A DNA stretch of 6,137 nucleotides from an uncultured Helicobacteraceae bacterium (GTDB lineage: Bacteria > Campylobacterota > Campylobacteria > Campylobacterales > Helicobacteraceae): NCBI GenBank assembly GCA_934728205.1, contig CAKVEH010000083.1, positions 1-6,137 on the forward strand, in the 5' to 3' direction. Under the pieces are notes generated by a model. The model worked only from the letters and a program-made list of their open reading frames with translations. It did not search any database and had not been told where the DNA came from. The position numbers and the translations under genes were made by a program. Below, piece after piece: positions 1-5,454 of this stretch. Within the stretch, counting starts at the first letter, position 1. Every line of letters starts with the position of its first letter.

Positions 1-225
1 GGACAAATTTATTTAGAAAAATATTCTAGACAAGGTTTGCAAACGAATTTAAATTTAGAGGAAGTGGGAAATTTAGAAATCCCCAAAATAAATCCCGCCA
101 CGCAAGAACAAATCGCCCTAAAAATTCAAAAATCTTTTACTTTACGCGCAAAATCAAAAGATTTATTAGAATACGCCAAAGTCAAAGTCGAGCAAAACAT
201 ACAAACACCTGCAAACCAAGCGTAG
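1..225 (+). CDS. C-terminal end of a probable type I restriction specificity (HsdS-like) protein, 5' partial
   Basis: The reading frame is open from base 1 to the TAG at 223-225, giving 74 residues that start upstream of the window. The tail contains the pattern 'NLEEVGNLEIPKINPATQEQIA', broken here only for reading: NLEEVGNLEIP, then KINPATQEQIA. This resembles the end of a target-recognition domain (leucine-rich stretch, 'L.IP.I....Q..IA'). It is followed by a charged, probably helical segment (LRAKSKDLLEYAKVKVEQ), as is usual in the conserved spacer helix of HsdS and of S-like domains in type IIG enzymes. A TTG at 37-39 is in frame, but nothing like a ribosome binding site precedes it, so I treat the gene as continuing to the left. 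HsdS proteins direct DNA binding of the restriction-modification complex. No hsdM or hsdR is visible, so the class is inferred from this short tail alone. It converges on pflB. Confidence 0.55.
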   Translation, partial: GQIYLEKYSRQGLQTNLNLEEVGNLEIPKINPATQEQIALKIQKSFTLRAKSKDLLEYAKVKVEQNIQTPANQA

Positions 226-251
226 AATCTAGAATTTACATTCTAGATTCT
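224..251 (+). terminator. Perfect 12-bp hairpin at the end of the HsdS-like gene, probable terminator
   Basis: AGAATCTAGAAT (224-235), loop TTAC (236-239) and ATTCTAGATTCT (240-251) form an uninterrupted inverted repeat that starts inside the TAG stop codon. The bases after it (TTGATATTTT) are T-rich but not a pure T tract, and the stem is AT-rich. It is therefore a plausible but weak intrinsic terminator for the plus-strand gene. Lying between convergent genes, it could also stop transcription arriving from pflB, although no T tract follows it on that strand. Each arm contains the palindrome TCTAGA. Confidence 0.55.
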
Positions 252-311
252 TTGATATTTTGGCGTTTCAAAACCTTAATATGACAACTCCAAACCAACT
301 CCGCAAAAGCC

Positions 312-2555
312 CTACATCTTCTCGTGGAATGTCCTTGAGATGACATCAAGTTGTTGCTCGCGGGTAAGTTTGATGAAATTCACCGCATAGCCACTTACGC
401 GAATAGTTAGCTGGGGGTATTTCTCGGGGTGCTCCATCGCATCGCGCAGCATATCTTTTTGCAGCACATTGACATTGAGATGATAGCCCTCATCGGCGAA
501 ATATCCATCCATAAGCGATACGAGATTTTGCTCCTGCGCTCCACGCTCGCTCCCTAGCGCACTTGGCACGATAGAAAATGTATTTGAAATCCCATCTTTT
601 GAGTATTTAAACGGCAGTTTTGCCACAGAGCAAAAGCTCGCCACACAGCCGTTTGTATCGCGCCCGTGCATAGGATTTGCCCCAGGGGCAAATGGCTCGC
701 CTGCTTTTCTGCCATCAGGCGTAGAGCCTGTTTTCTTACCATAGACGACATTTGAGGTTATGGTTAGCACGCTCATTGTGGGCGTAGATTCCCTATAAGT
801 TGGGTGGAGGGCTAGCTTTTGGCTAAAACTTTTTACCAAATCTACCGCGATATTATCCACCCTATCATCATCATTGCCATATTTAGGATAATCCCCTGAA
901 ATCTCAAAATCTACCGCTAGCCCAGCTTCATTGCGGATAGGCTTGACTTTAGCGTATTTTATCGCGGAGAGAGAGTCCGCTATCACGCTAAGCCCCGCGA
1001 TACCCCCTGCCATAGTGCGCACCACTTCTTCGTTATGTAACGCCATTTCGATGCGCTCATAGCAGTATTTATCGTGCATATAGTGAATGACATTAAGCGT
1101 GTTTATATAGAGCCGTGCGAGCCAATCAAGCACAATATCTAGCCTCCCTTTGACTTCATCATAGTCCAAATATTCGCTTGTGATAGGTGCGAGCATAGGT
1201 GCGACTTGCACGCCTAGCTTTTCATCTTTACCACCATTTATGGCGTAGAGTATCGCTTTTGCGAGGTTGCACCGCGCCCCAAAAAACTGCATTTGCTTGC
1301 CGATTTTCATAGGGCTTACACAGCAGGCTATGGCGTAGTCATCGCCAAATTCTTTTAGCATTATCTCATCGCTCTCATACTGAATCGATGAAGTATCAAT
1401 GCTAACGCGCGCACAAAAATCCTTGAAATTCTGTGGCAAGCGTGTATTCCAAAGCACGGTCATATTTGGCTCTGGGGCTGGTCCTAGATTATAAAGCGTA
1501 TGGAGGAAGCGATAGCTCATTTTTGTTACAAGCGGGCGTCCATCAAGGCACATTCCCCCGATACATTCAGTAACCCAAGTGGGGTCCCCGCTGAAAAGCT
1601 CATCATATTCTGGTGTGCGGAGGAATCGCACCATTCGTAGCTTCATCACAAAATGGTCTATCATCTCTTGGATTTCGCTCTCTGTGTATTTGCCAAGACT
1701 CAAATCCCGCTCGGAGTAAATATCTAAAAAAGTAGAGATTCTCCCTATGCTCATCGCTGCGCCGTTTTGCTCCTTTATCGCGGCAAGGTAGCCAAAATAA
1801 AGCCACTGAATCGCCTCTTTTGTATCTTTAGCGGGCGCAGAAATATCAAATCCATAGCTTAACGCCATAGTTTTTAGCTCATTTAGTGCCTTTATCTGCT
1901 CTGAAATCTCCTCGCGCAAGCGAATCACTTCCTCGCTCATCACATCGGGGGTGAGCTTTTTCTTTGCTTTGGTTTTTTCTTCGATAAGCCTATCTACGCC
2001 ATAGAGTGCCACTCGGCGATAATCGCCTATGATTCTCCCTCTGCCATAGGCATCAGGGAGTCCTGTGATGATTCCCACTTTGCGTGCGAGGAGCATTTCA
2101 TCGCTATATGCGTCAAACACGCCGTCATTGTGTGTCTTGCGATATTTAAACACATTTGCCACTTGGGCGTCCTCTTTTTTGTCATAGGCTTTGAGAGAAT
2201 TTAGCACCATACGATACCCGCCAAAAGGCATTATCGCACGCTTTAGCGGTTCATCGGTTTGTAGTCCTACGATGACTTCTAGGCGTTTGTCGATATAGCC
2301 TGCATTATGCGAAGTAATGCTAGAGATAATGTCCGTGCTGACATCATACACGCCCTTGCGCTCTCTCTCTACTTTCATTAGCGCGCAAACTTGCTCCCAC
2401 AGCTGCTTTGTCGCGTTTGTAGGCGCGCTTAAAAAACTCCCATCGCCACTGTATGGCGTGAAATTTTTGACAATAAAATCACGCACATTGATTTCATCTT
2501 GCCAGATTCCCTCTGCAAATTCGCCTAAGATTTGCACTTTTGTATTTTCACTCAT
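312..2555 (-). CDS. pflB: Pyruvate formate-lyase (formate C-acetyltransferase)
   Basis: The 747-residue product is nearly collinear with the 759-residue E. coli PflB. This cytoplasmic glycyl-radical enzyme converts pyruvate and CoA to acetyl-CoA and formate. The catalytic cysteine pair is C411-C412 in [12 protein letters not shown]. The radical glycine is G722 in RVSGYAVNF near the C-terminus. A substrate-binding arginine corresponds to R428 in [10 protein letters not shown], and [11 protein letters not shown] (about 171-181) carries the other conserved arginines. All key residues are present, so an active enzyme is expected once it is activated. The ATG at 2553-2555 is preceded by AAAGGAG with usual spacing. 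No activating radical-SAM enzyme (PflA) or spare glycyl-radical subunit lies in the window. An intrinsic terminator separates the gene from nrfA upstream, so it probably has its own promoter. Hand-counted GC in sampled lines (about 42-62%) is higher than in the pgeF-like gene. The family is certain; the substrate (pyruvate rather than another 2-oxoacid) is very likely. Confidence 0.96.
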   Translation of the reverse strand: MSENTKVQILGEFAEGIWQDEINVRDFIVKNFTPYSGDGSFLSAPTNATKQLWEQVCALMKVERERKGVYDVSTDIISSITSHNAGYIDKRLEVIVGLQTDEPLKRAIMPFGGYRMVLNSLKAYDKKEDAQVANVFKYRKTHNDGVFDAYSDEMLLARKVGIITGLPDAYGRGRIIGDYRRVALYGVDRLIEEKTKAKKKLTPDVMSEEVIRLREEISEQIKALNELKTMALSYGFDISAPAKDTKEAIQWLYFGYLAAIKEQNGAAMSIGRISTFLDIYSERDLSLGKYTESEIQEMIDHFVMKLRMVRFLRTPEYDELFSGDPTWVTECIGGMCLDGRPLVTKMSYRFLHTLYNLGPAPEPNMTVLWNTRLPQNFKDFCARVSIDTSSIQYESDEIMLKEFGDDYAIACCVSPMKIGKQMQFFGARCNLAKAILYAINGGKDEKLGVQVAPMLAPITSEYLDYDEVKGRLDIVLDWLARLYINTLNVIHYMHDKYCYERIEMALHNEEVVRTMAGGIAGLSVIADSLSAIKYAKVKPIRNEAGLAVDFEISGDYPKYGNDDDRVDNIAVDLVKSFSQKLALHPTYRESTPTMSVLTITSNVVYGKKTGSTPDGRKAGEPFAPGANPMHGRDTNGCVASFCSVAKLPFKYSKDGISNTFSIVPSALGSERGAQEQNLVSLMDGYFADEGYHLNVNVLQKDMLRDAMEHPEKYPQLTIRVSGYAVNFIKLTREQQLDVISRTFHEKM

Positions 2556-2589
2556 TTTTCACTCCTTTCTTTTTTAGGCTGCGATTTTT

Positions 2590-2623
2590 GCCTTAAAAGA
2601 TTCTTAATAAAGATTCTTAAGGC
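2590..2623 (-). repeat. Inverted repeat enclosing a tandem 13-nt repeat in the pflB leader
   Basis: Written on the plus strand, GCCTTAA (2590-2596) and TTAAGGC (2617-2623) are perfect inverted arms. Between and overlapping them lie two copies of AAAGATTCTTAA, at 2596-2607 and 2609-2620, with a 13-nt period. On the pflB transcript this can form a hairpin ending about 35 nt before the start codon. The pairing can extend with a small bulge because AAGA and TCTT segments face each other. It has no T tract, so it is not an ordinary terminator. An operator or a leader RNA structure is possible; the function is inferred only from position and symmetry. Confidence 0.5.
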
Positions 2624-2730
2624 AAATAACCTTGAGTAGAATCTTACAACCTTGTTGCTTAAGTAAAACTTAAAAAAATATAAAACAAAGGGGGTTGGAG
2701 CAAAACTTCAACAAATATAAAGGAAATTAA
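2624..2730 (-). promoter_or_regulatory. Probable pflB promoter region
   Basis: This non-coding stretch lies between the nrfA terminator and the pflB leader repeat and must hold the pflB promoter if pflB is transcribed separately. On the minus strand the best -10 candidate is TATATT (plus 2677-2682) within a T-rich run, which would give a leader of about 115 nt. A second, weaker one is TAAGAT (plus 2632-2637). No convincing -35 is seen, which is common in epsilonproteobacteria. A short imperfect dyad, GTTGGAG and CTTCAAC at 2694-2700 and 2706-2712, lies upstream of the first candidate and could bind a regulator. Confidence 0.3.
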
Positions 2731-2772
2731 GAAAGAAGAAAAATTTAAAGGGAGAGTCAATCTCCCTTTAAA
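2731..2772 (-). terminator. Strong intrinsic terminator of nrfHA
   Basis: Five bases after the nrfA stop codon, the minus strand reads TTTAAAGGGAGA, loop TTGAC, TCTCCCTTTAAA (plus 2744-2755, 2756-2760 and 2761-2772). This is a perfect 12-bp stem with a GC-rich core. It is followed by TTTTTCTTCTTTC (plus 2743 down to 2731). GC core, short loop and trailing T tract are the textbook layout of a rho-independent terminator. It separates nrfA from pflB transcriptionally. Confidence 0.9.
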
Positions 2773-2777
2773 CGCGC

Positions 2778-4646
2778 TTAGTGTGCGCCTTTGTAAGTAG
2801 TGATTTGAGAAGTTACTTTATCAACTTCTTTAAAGTTGTAGGGCTTTGTATTTTTATCAAGCTCTAGTAACTCTTTTGGTGCAGGTCCATTTACATTAAG
2901 GTGGTCATAGTATCTATCGCCAGCTTTTTTACCATTCAAATCCACTTTATAAGTAATCTCGCCCGGATTAAACTTCTGTATGTCTTCAAAGCCAAGGTCA
3001 GAAGTTTTAAAGCCTTTGATTCCATTATCACTTGCGATTTCTACAAGTTTAGTTTGACCCATTCGCGCCATTTCCACAGCTTGCAATAGCATTCTGCTTG
3101 CTTCGCGTGGATTGTGGAATCCTGTTGAGTTTTCAGCACCTACGAAATCTCCCCTCATTTGTCCTCTGCGGTGTAACTCTAGTGGCTCTGCAAGGGCTTT
3201 AGTGATTTTTTCATCATCAGCTTTGCCTTCGGTTTGATATGCTGGGAGTTTGCCTAATTCCTCGCGCAATCGCTTAATATCTTGGATAAGGCTCACAGTC
3301 GCATATTCAGCACTTCTTAAATCATAGGCGACAGATTTTTGAATATCTGCAATTTGTGCTTTGAGATACTCTTCTGGTTGAGAGTGGCAAACCTTACATG
3401 CTGCGTTAATTTCATTAAGCGGTGAAGTAATGTTGTGTTGAGTAACTTTCCTTCCACCTGTTCCTTTTACATAAGGCATATGGCAATCCGCACAAGCTAC
3501 GCCATTTTGCGCGTGCACGCCACCGCTAAAGAGTTCGGTCTCTGGGTGTTGGATTTTAAGCATTGGTGCTTTTGTAATTTTGTGTTGCCAATCTTGCTTA
3601 AACACGCCATCTGCTCGCGCTTTGTCATAATGCTCATCAAACATTTCGATTCTAAAAGATTCGCCCTTTTTCCACGCTGACCAAGGGAACACAAGGTTTT
3701 GTCCATCGACTTCAATTTCGATTGGTTGATTTCCATTGCGCCATACATCGTATTCCTCATAGGTTTTTTGCTCACCATTAAACCACTTAGCATTTTCATC
3801 TTTAGAGATACTCTCGCCCGTTACGGTTACTTTAGTGCCTGTTGGGCGGAAGTAATACTCCACATGGCATTGCGCACATACAAGTGTTCGCATTTCTTTT
3901 CTATCAGCCTTCACACCTTGATACTCATCTCGCTCATAACCTCTAAAATCAACAAGCGCATTGATAAGTGCTGGTCTTGTGATTCTAAGTCCCATACCAT
4001 CAGGATTATGGCAATCCGCACAAGTAACGCCCATTCGAGTTCCTCCGTGTGGTCCTCTGTGCTGGTCATCTCCTTCAGTTGCGCCATTTACAGGAGGCAC
4101 ACCCTTAATCATAGTCCAATATTTCGTAGAGTTAAATCGTGTAAAATCTCCACCAGCAGCGTTTTTGATAAGCCAAGGTGTCCAACCACTATGACAGTTC
4201 ATACACGCCGCAGGCTGCCCTCCAAACTTCGCAAATCCGTGTGCATTAAGAAAATCTTTGTTATTCCTTGCTGTATCCATTTGATCGACTTGAATCCAAA
4301 AGTGCCCTCGCTCCTCATTTGCATCAAGACTAAACGGATACCCAGCCCAAAGTTGTGTAAGTTGTGGATAGCGGATAAGCTTTGAATACGCCAAATTACC
4401 GCCATAATTTGTATATTTAGGCTCTTCTTTCTCCACAATAAGATACATATCTAAATATTCTGGATAGTTTTTGCCCCACCAATCAAATGTCGGATTATCA
4501 TCGCTAATCTCCACCACATCTTTAGAAGCCACTTTTGGGACTTCTGCGCTCTTCTTGCCAATATCGTAATTAAACCAAAGCAAGCCTATCACGACAATCA
4601 CAGCCAAAACAACAAGAATTGGCATCATATTACTTTTACTCTGCAT
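2778..4646 (-). CDS. nrfA: Periplasmic ammonia-forming cytochrome c nitrite reductase, catalytic subunit
   Basis: The 622-residue pentahaem enzyme reduces nitrite to ammonium with six electrons received from NrfH. The N-terminus is a hydrophobic helix (about 8-24) after one lysine, without a clear cleavage site, so it may be a signal anchor. Haem motifs are CMNCH (148-152), CADCH (209-213), CAQCH (257-261), CADCH (385-389) and CKVCH (417-421). Active-site residues are recognisable: R113 in EERGH, Y264 in QCHVEYYF, and K364, Q366 and H367 in PMLKIQHPE, which also cover the calcium site. Candidate distal haem ligands are H200, H378, H404 and H511. The first motif ends in H, not the lysine of the classical CXXCK haem, so no special haem lyase should be needed; I recall the same for Campylobacter jejuni NrfA. 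Compared with E. coli NrfA there is an insert of about 50 residues (267-318) and a tail of about 80 residues. ATG at 4644-4646 follows AAGGAG by 7 nt. Confidence 0.95.
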   Translation of the reverse strand: MQSKSNMMPILVVLAVIVVIGLLWFNYDIGKKSAEVPKVASKDVVEISDDNPTFDWWGKNYPEYLDMYLIVEKEEPKYTNYGGNLAYSKLIRYPQLTQLWAGYPFSLDANEERGHFWIQVDQMDTARNNKDFLNAHGFAKFGGQPAACMNCHSGWTPWLIKNAAGGDFTRFNSTKYWTMIKGVPPVNGATEGDDQHRGPHGGTRMGVTCADCHNPDGMGLRITRPALINALVDFRGYERDEYQGVKADRKEMRTLVCAQCHVEYYFRPTGTKVTVTGESISKDENAKWFNGEQKTYEEYDVWRNGNQPIEIEVDGQNLVFPWSAWKKGESFRIEMFDEHYDKARADGVFKQDWQHKITKAPMLKIQHPETELFSGGVHAQNGVACADCHMPYVKGTGGRKVTQHNITSPLNEINAACKVCHSQPEEYLKAQIADIQKSVAYDLRSAEYATVSLIQDIKRLREELGKLPAYQTEGKADDEKITKALAEPLELHRRGQMRGDFVGAENSTGFHNPREASRMLLQAVEMARMGQTKLVEIASDNGIKGFKTSDLGFEDIQKFNPGEITYKVDLNGKKAGDRYYDHLNVNGPAPKELLELDKNTKPYNFKEVDKVTSQITTYKGAH

Positions 4647-4688
4647 TTCTTCACTCCTTCACTCTATTTTTTTAGAATTTAATGACAC

Positions 4689-5192
4689 TTAAAAGCCACG
4701 CTTATGCCCGACACTCTCGTGGCAAGAGACACAGCTTAAACTCCGCACATCTGAACCTCCGTGAGTAGTAGCATTGATAGCATTACTCGCGACTTCAGTG
4801 TGGCAACTGATACAATTTTGCTCTACAATTTTTTTGCTCGTTTGATTGGCTGAAAGATTCACAGGCAATTCATCAAGTTTAAAGGTAAAAGCGTAGGCGT
4901 GTCCTACTCCGCTTCGCGCCTTTGCTATCCATTTAGAGACAAAGCTATGAGGCAAATGGCAATCTCCACAAGTCGCTCGCTCCTTCCCAGCGACCACAAG
5001 AGAATGCGAACTTGCAAGATAATTGTCATACACTTCATTCATTATATGGCAATTATTGCACGCCTGCGGGCTGTCGCTAAAATATGAAAAACCTTTGGCA
5101 TTGTAGAAAGTGTAACACCCACTCACCACAATGACAACAACCAACAAGGCAAAAATCTTGGATAAGAGAGACGAATTGTTGCTTGAATTCAA
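4689..5192 (-). CDS. nrfH: Membrane tetrahaem menaquinol dehydrogenase of nitrite reductase (NapC/NirT family)
   Basis: The 167-residue protein anchors NrfA to the membrane and passes menaquinol electrons to it. A short polar N-terminus is followed by one transmembrane helix (about 9-28) and a periplasmic domain with four haem motifs: CNNCH (45-49), CGDCH (75-79), CISCH (127-131) and CVSCH (154-158). The first is followed by M51 (CXXCHxM), the methionine known as the haem-1 ligand in NrfH. SSH (61-63), the IAKARSG stretch near 89-95 and TTHGG (142-146) also fit the family. The size fits NrfH better than NapC. The start is TTG at 5190-5192: it directly follows AGGAGG, no in-frame ATG occurs before M51, and a stop lies a few codons upstream. 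nrfA follows after 42 nt with its own strong ribosome binding site, so the two are almost certainly cotranscribed. A Cys at position 26 sits in a lipobox-like VSGC, probably by chance. Confidence 0.94.
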   Translation of the reverse strand: MNSSNNSSLLSKIFALLVVVIVVSGCYTFYNAKGFSYFSDSPQACNNCHIMNEVYDNYLASSHSLVVAGKERATCGDCHLPHSFVSKWIAKARSGVGHAYAFTFKLDELPVNLSANQTSKKIVEQNCISCHTEVASNAINATTHGGSDVRSLSCVSCHESVGHKRGF

Positions 5193-5204
5193 AACTCCTC
5201 CTTT
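5190..5204 (-). promoter_or_regulatory. Strong ribosome binding site that fixes the TTG start of nrfH
   Basis: The minus strand reads AAAGGAGGAGTTTTG. AGGAGG (plus 5197-5202) is a perfect Shine-Dalgarno core, 4 nt before the TTG codon. The frame has an upstream stop (TAA at plus 5217-5219) and no ATG or GTG between it and the TTG, so TTG is the only sensible start. The strong site may compensate for the weak codon. The short spacing is slightly unusual. Confidence 0.75.
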
Positions 5205-5241
5205 AAGACTTTGTTGTTAATGTCTATAAATCTAAGACTTT
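5204..5241 (-). repeat. Nine-base direct repeat in the nrfH leader
   Basis: TAAGACTTT occurs at 5204-5212 and again at 5233-5241 (plus-strand reading), 29 nt apart. The first copy abuts the nrfH Shine-Dalgarno sequence and the second overlaps the outer arm of the leader hairpin. A GTCT between them (5222-5225) could pair with the AGAC of either copy, but only over four bases. The role is unknown and it may be chance in AT-rich DNA. Confidence 0.35.
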
Positions 5242-5276
5242 TTCAAAAATAAATCATTTTTGGGAGGCCTTAGATT
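5229..5276 (-). promoter_or_regulatory. Nested hairpin in the nrfH leader with an internal anti-Shine-Dalgarno tract
   Basis: The outer arms AATCTAAG (5229-5236) and CTTAGATT (5269-5276) are perfectly complementary over 8 bp. Inside them, CAAAAAT (5244-5250) and ATTTTTG (5256-5262) form a second perfect stem with loop AAATC. GGAGG at 5263-5267 on the plus strand becomes CCUCC in the nrfH transcript, matching the GGAGG of the nrfH ribosome binding site at 5197-5201. It lies about 100 to 38 nt upstream of the start, so it would be part of the mRNA if transcription begins near 5298. A leader switch is possible but unproven. It does not match a riboswitch class I know. Confidence 0.4.
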
Positions 5277-5297
5277 CTTAAATATTAGACACGATAA

Positions 5298-5334
5298 GAA
5301 TTTTAGTATATATCACTTTAAACATTCCTTAAAT
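5298..5334 (-). promoter_or_regulatory. Candidate nrfH promoter
   Basis: On the minus strand, GTGATATATACTAAAA contains the -10-like hexamer TATACT (plus 5305-5310), five of six matches to TATAAT. The -35 region is weak (TTTAAG near plus 5328-5333). A dyad TTTAA-N7-TTAAA (5317-5321 and 5329-5333) lies between these elements and could be an operator or chance. No clear FNR- or NssR-type box (for instance TTAAC-N4-GTTAA) was found. Confidence 0.35.
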
Positions 5335-5358
5335 CCATTTACTTTTTGTTTATTTTCT

Positions 5359-5368
5359 AAAAAAAAAA
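5359..5368. repeat. A10 homopolymer in the divergent promoter region
   Basis: Ten consecutive A bases lie between the candidate promoters of nrfH and the pgeF-like gene. It is upstream of both candidate -10 hexamers, at about -45 to -55 relative to the plus-strand start. Such tracts can act as UP-like curved DNA and can change length by slippage in Helicobacter and Campylobacter. Confidence 0.6.
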
Positions 5369-5377
5369 CACTATCAG

Positions 5378-5413
5378 TTACAATTTGCTACAAAACATAC
5401 TACAATACCCTCT
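5378..5413 (+). promoter_or_regulatory. Candidate promoter of the pgeF-like gene
   Basis: TACAAT at 5401-5406 matches TATAAT in five of six positions and would start transcription near 5413, about 40 nt before the ATG. No good -35 is present; the hexamer 17 nt upstream is TTACAA. A second TACAAT (5379-5384) and a TATAAA (5431-5436) are alternatives, the latter too close to the ribosome binding site. Confidence 0.35.
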
Positions 5414-5454
5414 TATTTCAGGGTTGATTTTATAAATTGATATAAGGAGTGGCG

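Noticed and set aside
285..302. Direct repeat CAACTCC twice in the gap between the convergent genes
   Set aside because: Seven bases only, with no symmetry or neighbour to suggest a function.
2317..2577. Plus-strand open frame opposite the pflB start
   Set aside because: It is antisense to conserved PflB sequence, has no ribosome binding site and resembles no family.
2556..2777. Readthrough operon nrfH-nrfA-pflB
   Set aside because: All three share a strand, but a perfect 12-bp stem with T tract directly after nrfA and a 222-nt gap make a single operon unlikely.
3699..4385. Long plus-strand open frame (228 codons) opposite nrfA
   Set aside because: It is fully antisense to a certain haem protein, has no ribosome binding site or recognisable domain, and its composition follows the nrfA codon pattern.
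5109..5126. Lipobox-like VSGC in NrfH suggesting a lipoprotein
   Set aside because: NrfH proteins keep an uncleaved N-terminal helix as membrane anchor, and the Cys at residue 26 sits near the end of that helix; cleavage would remove the anchor. Chance match is more likely.
5431..5449. TATAAA and an extended -10-like TGATATAAG just before the pgeF-like gene
   Set aside because: They overlap or abut the AAGGAG ribosome binding site, so a transcript starting there would lack it.
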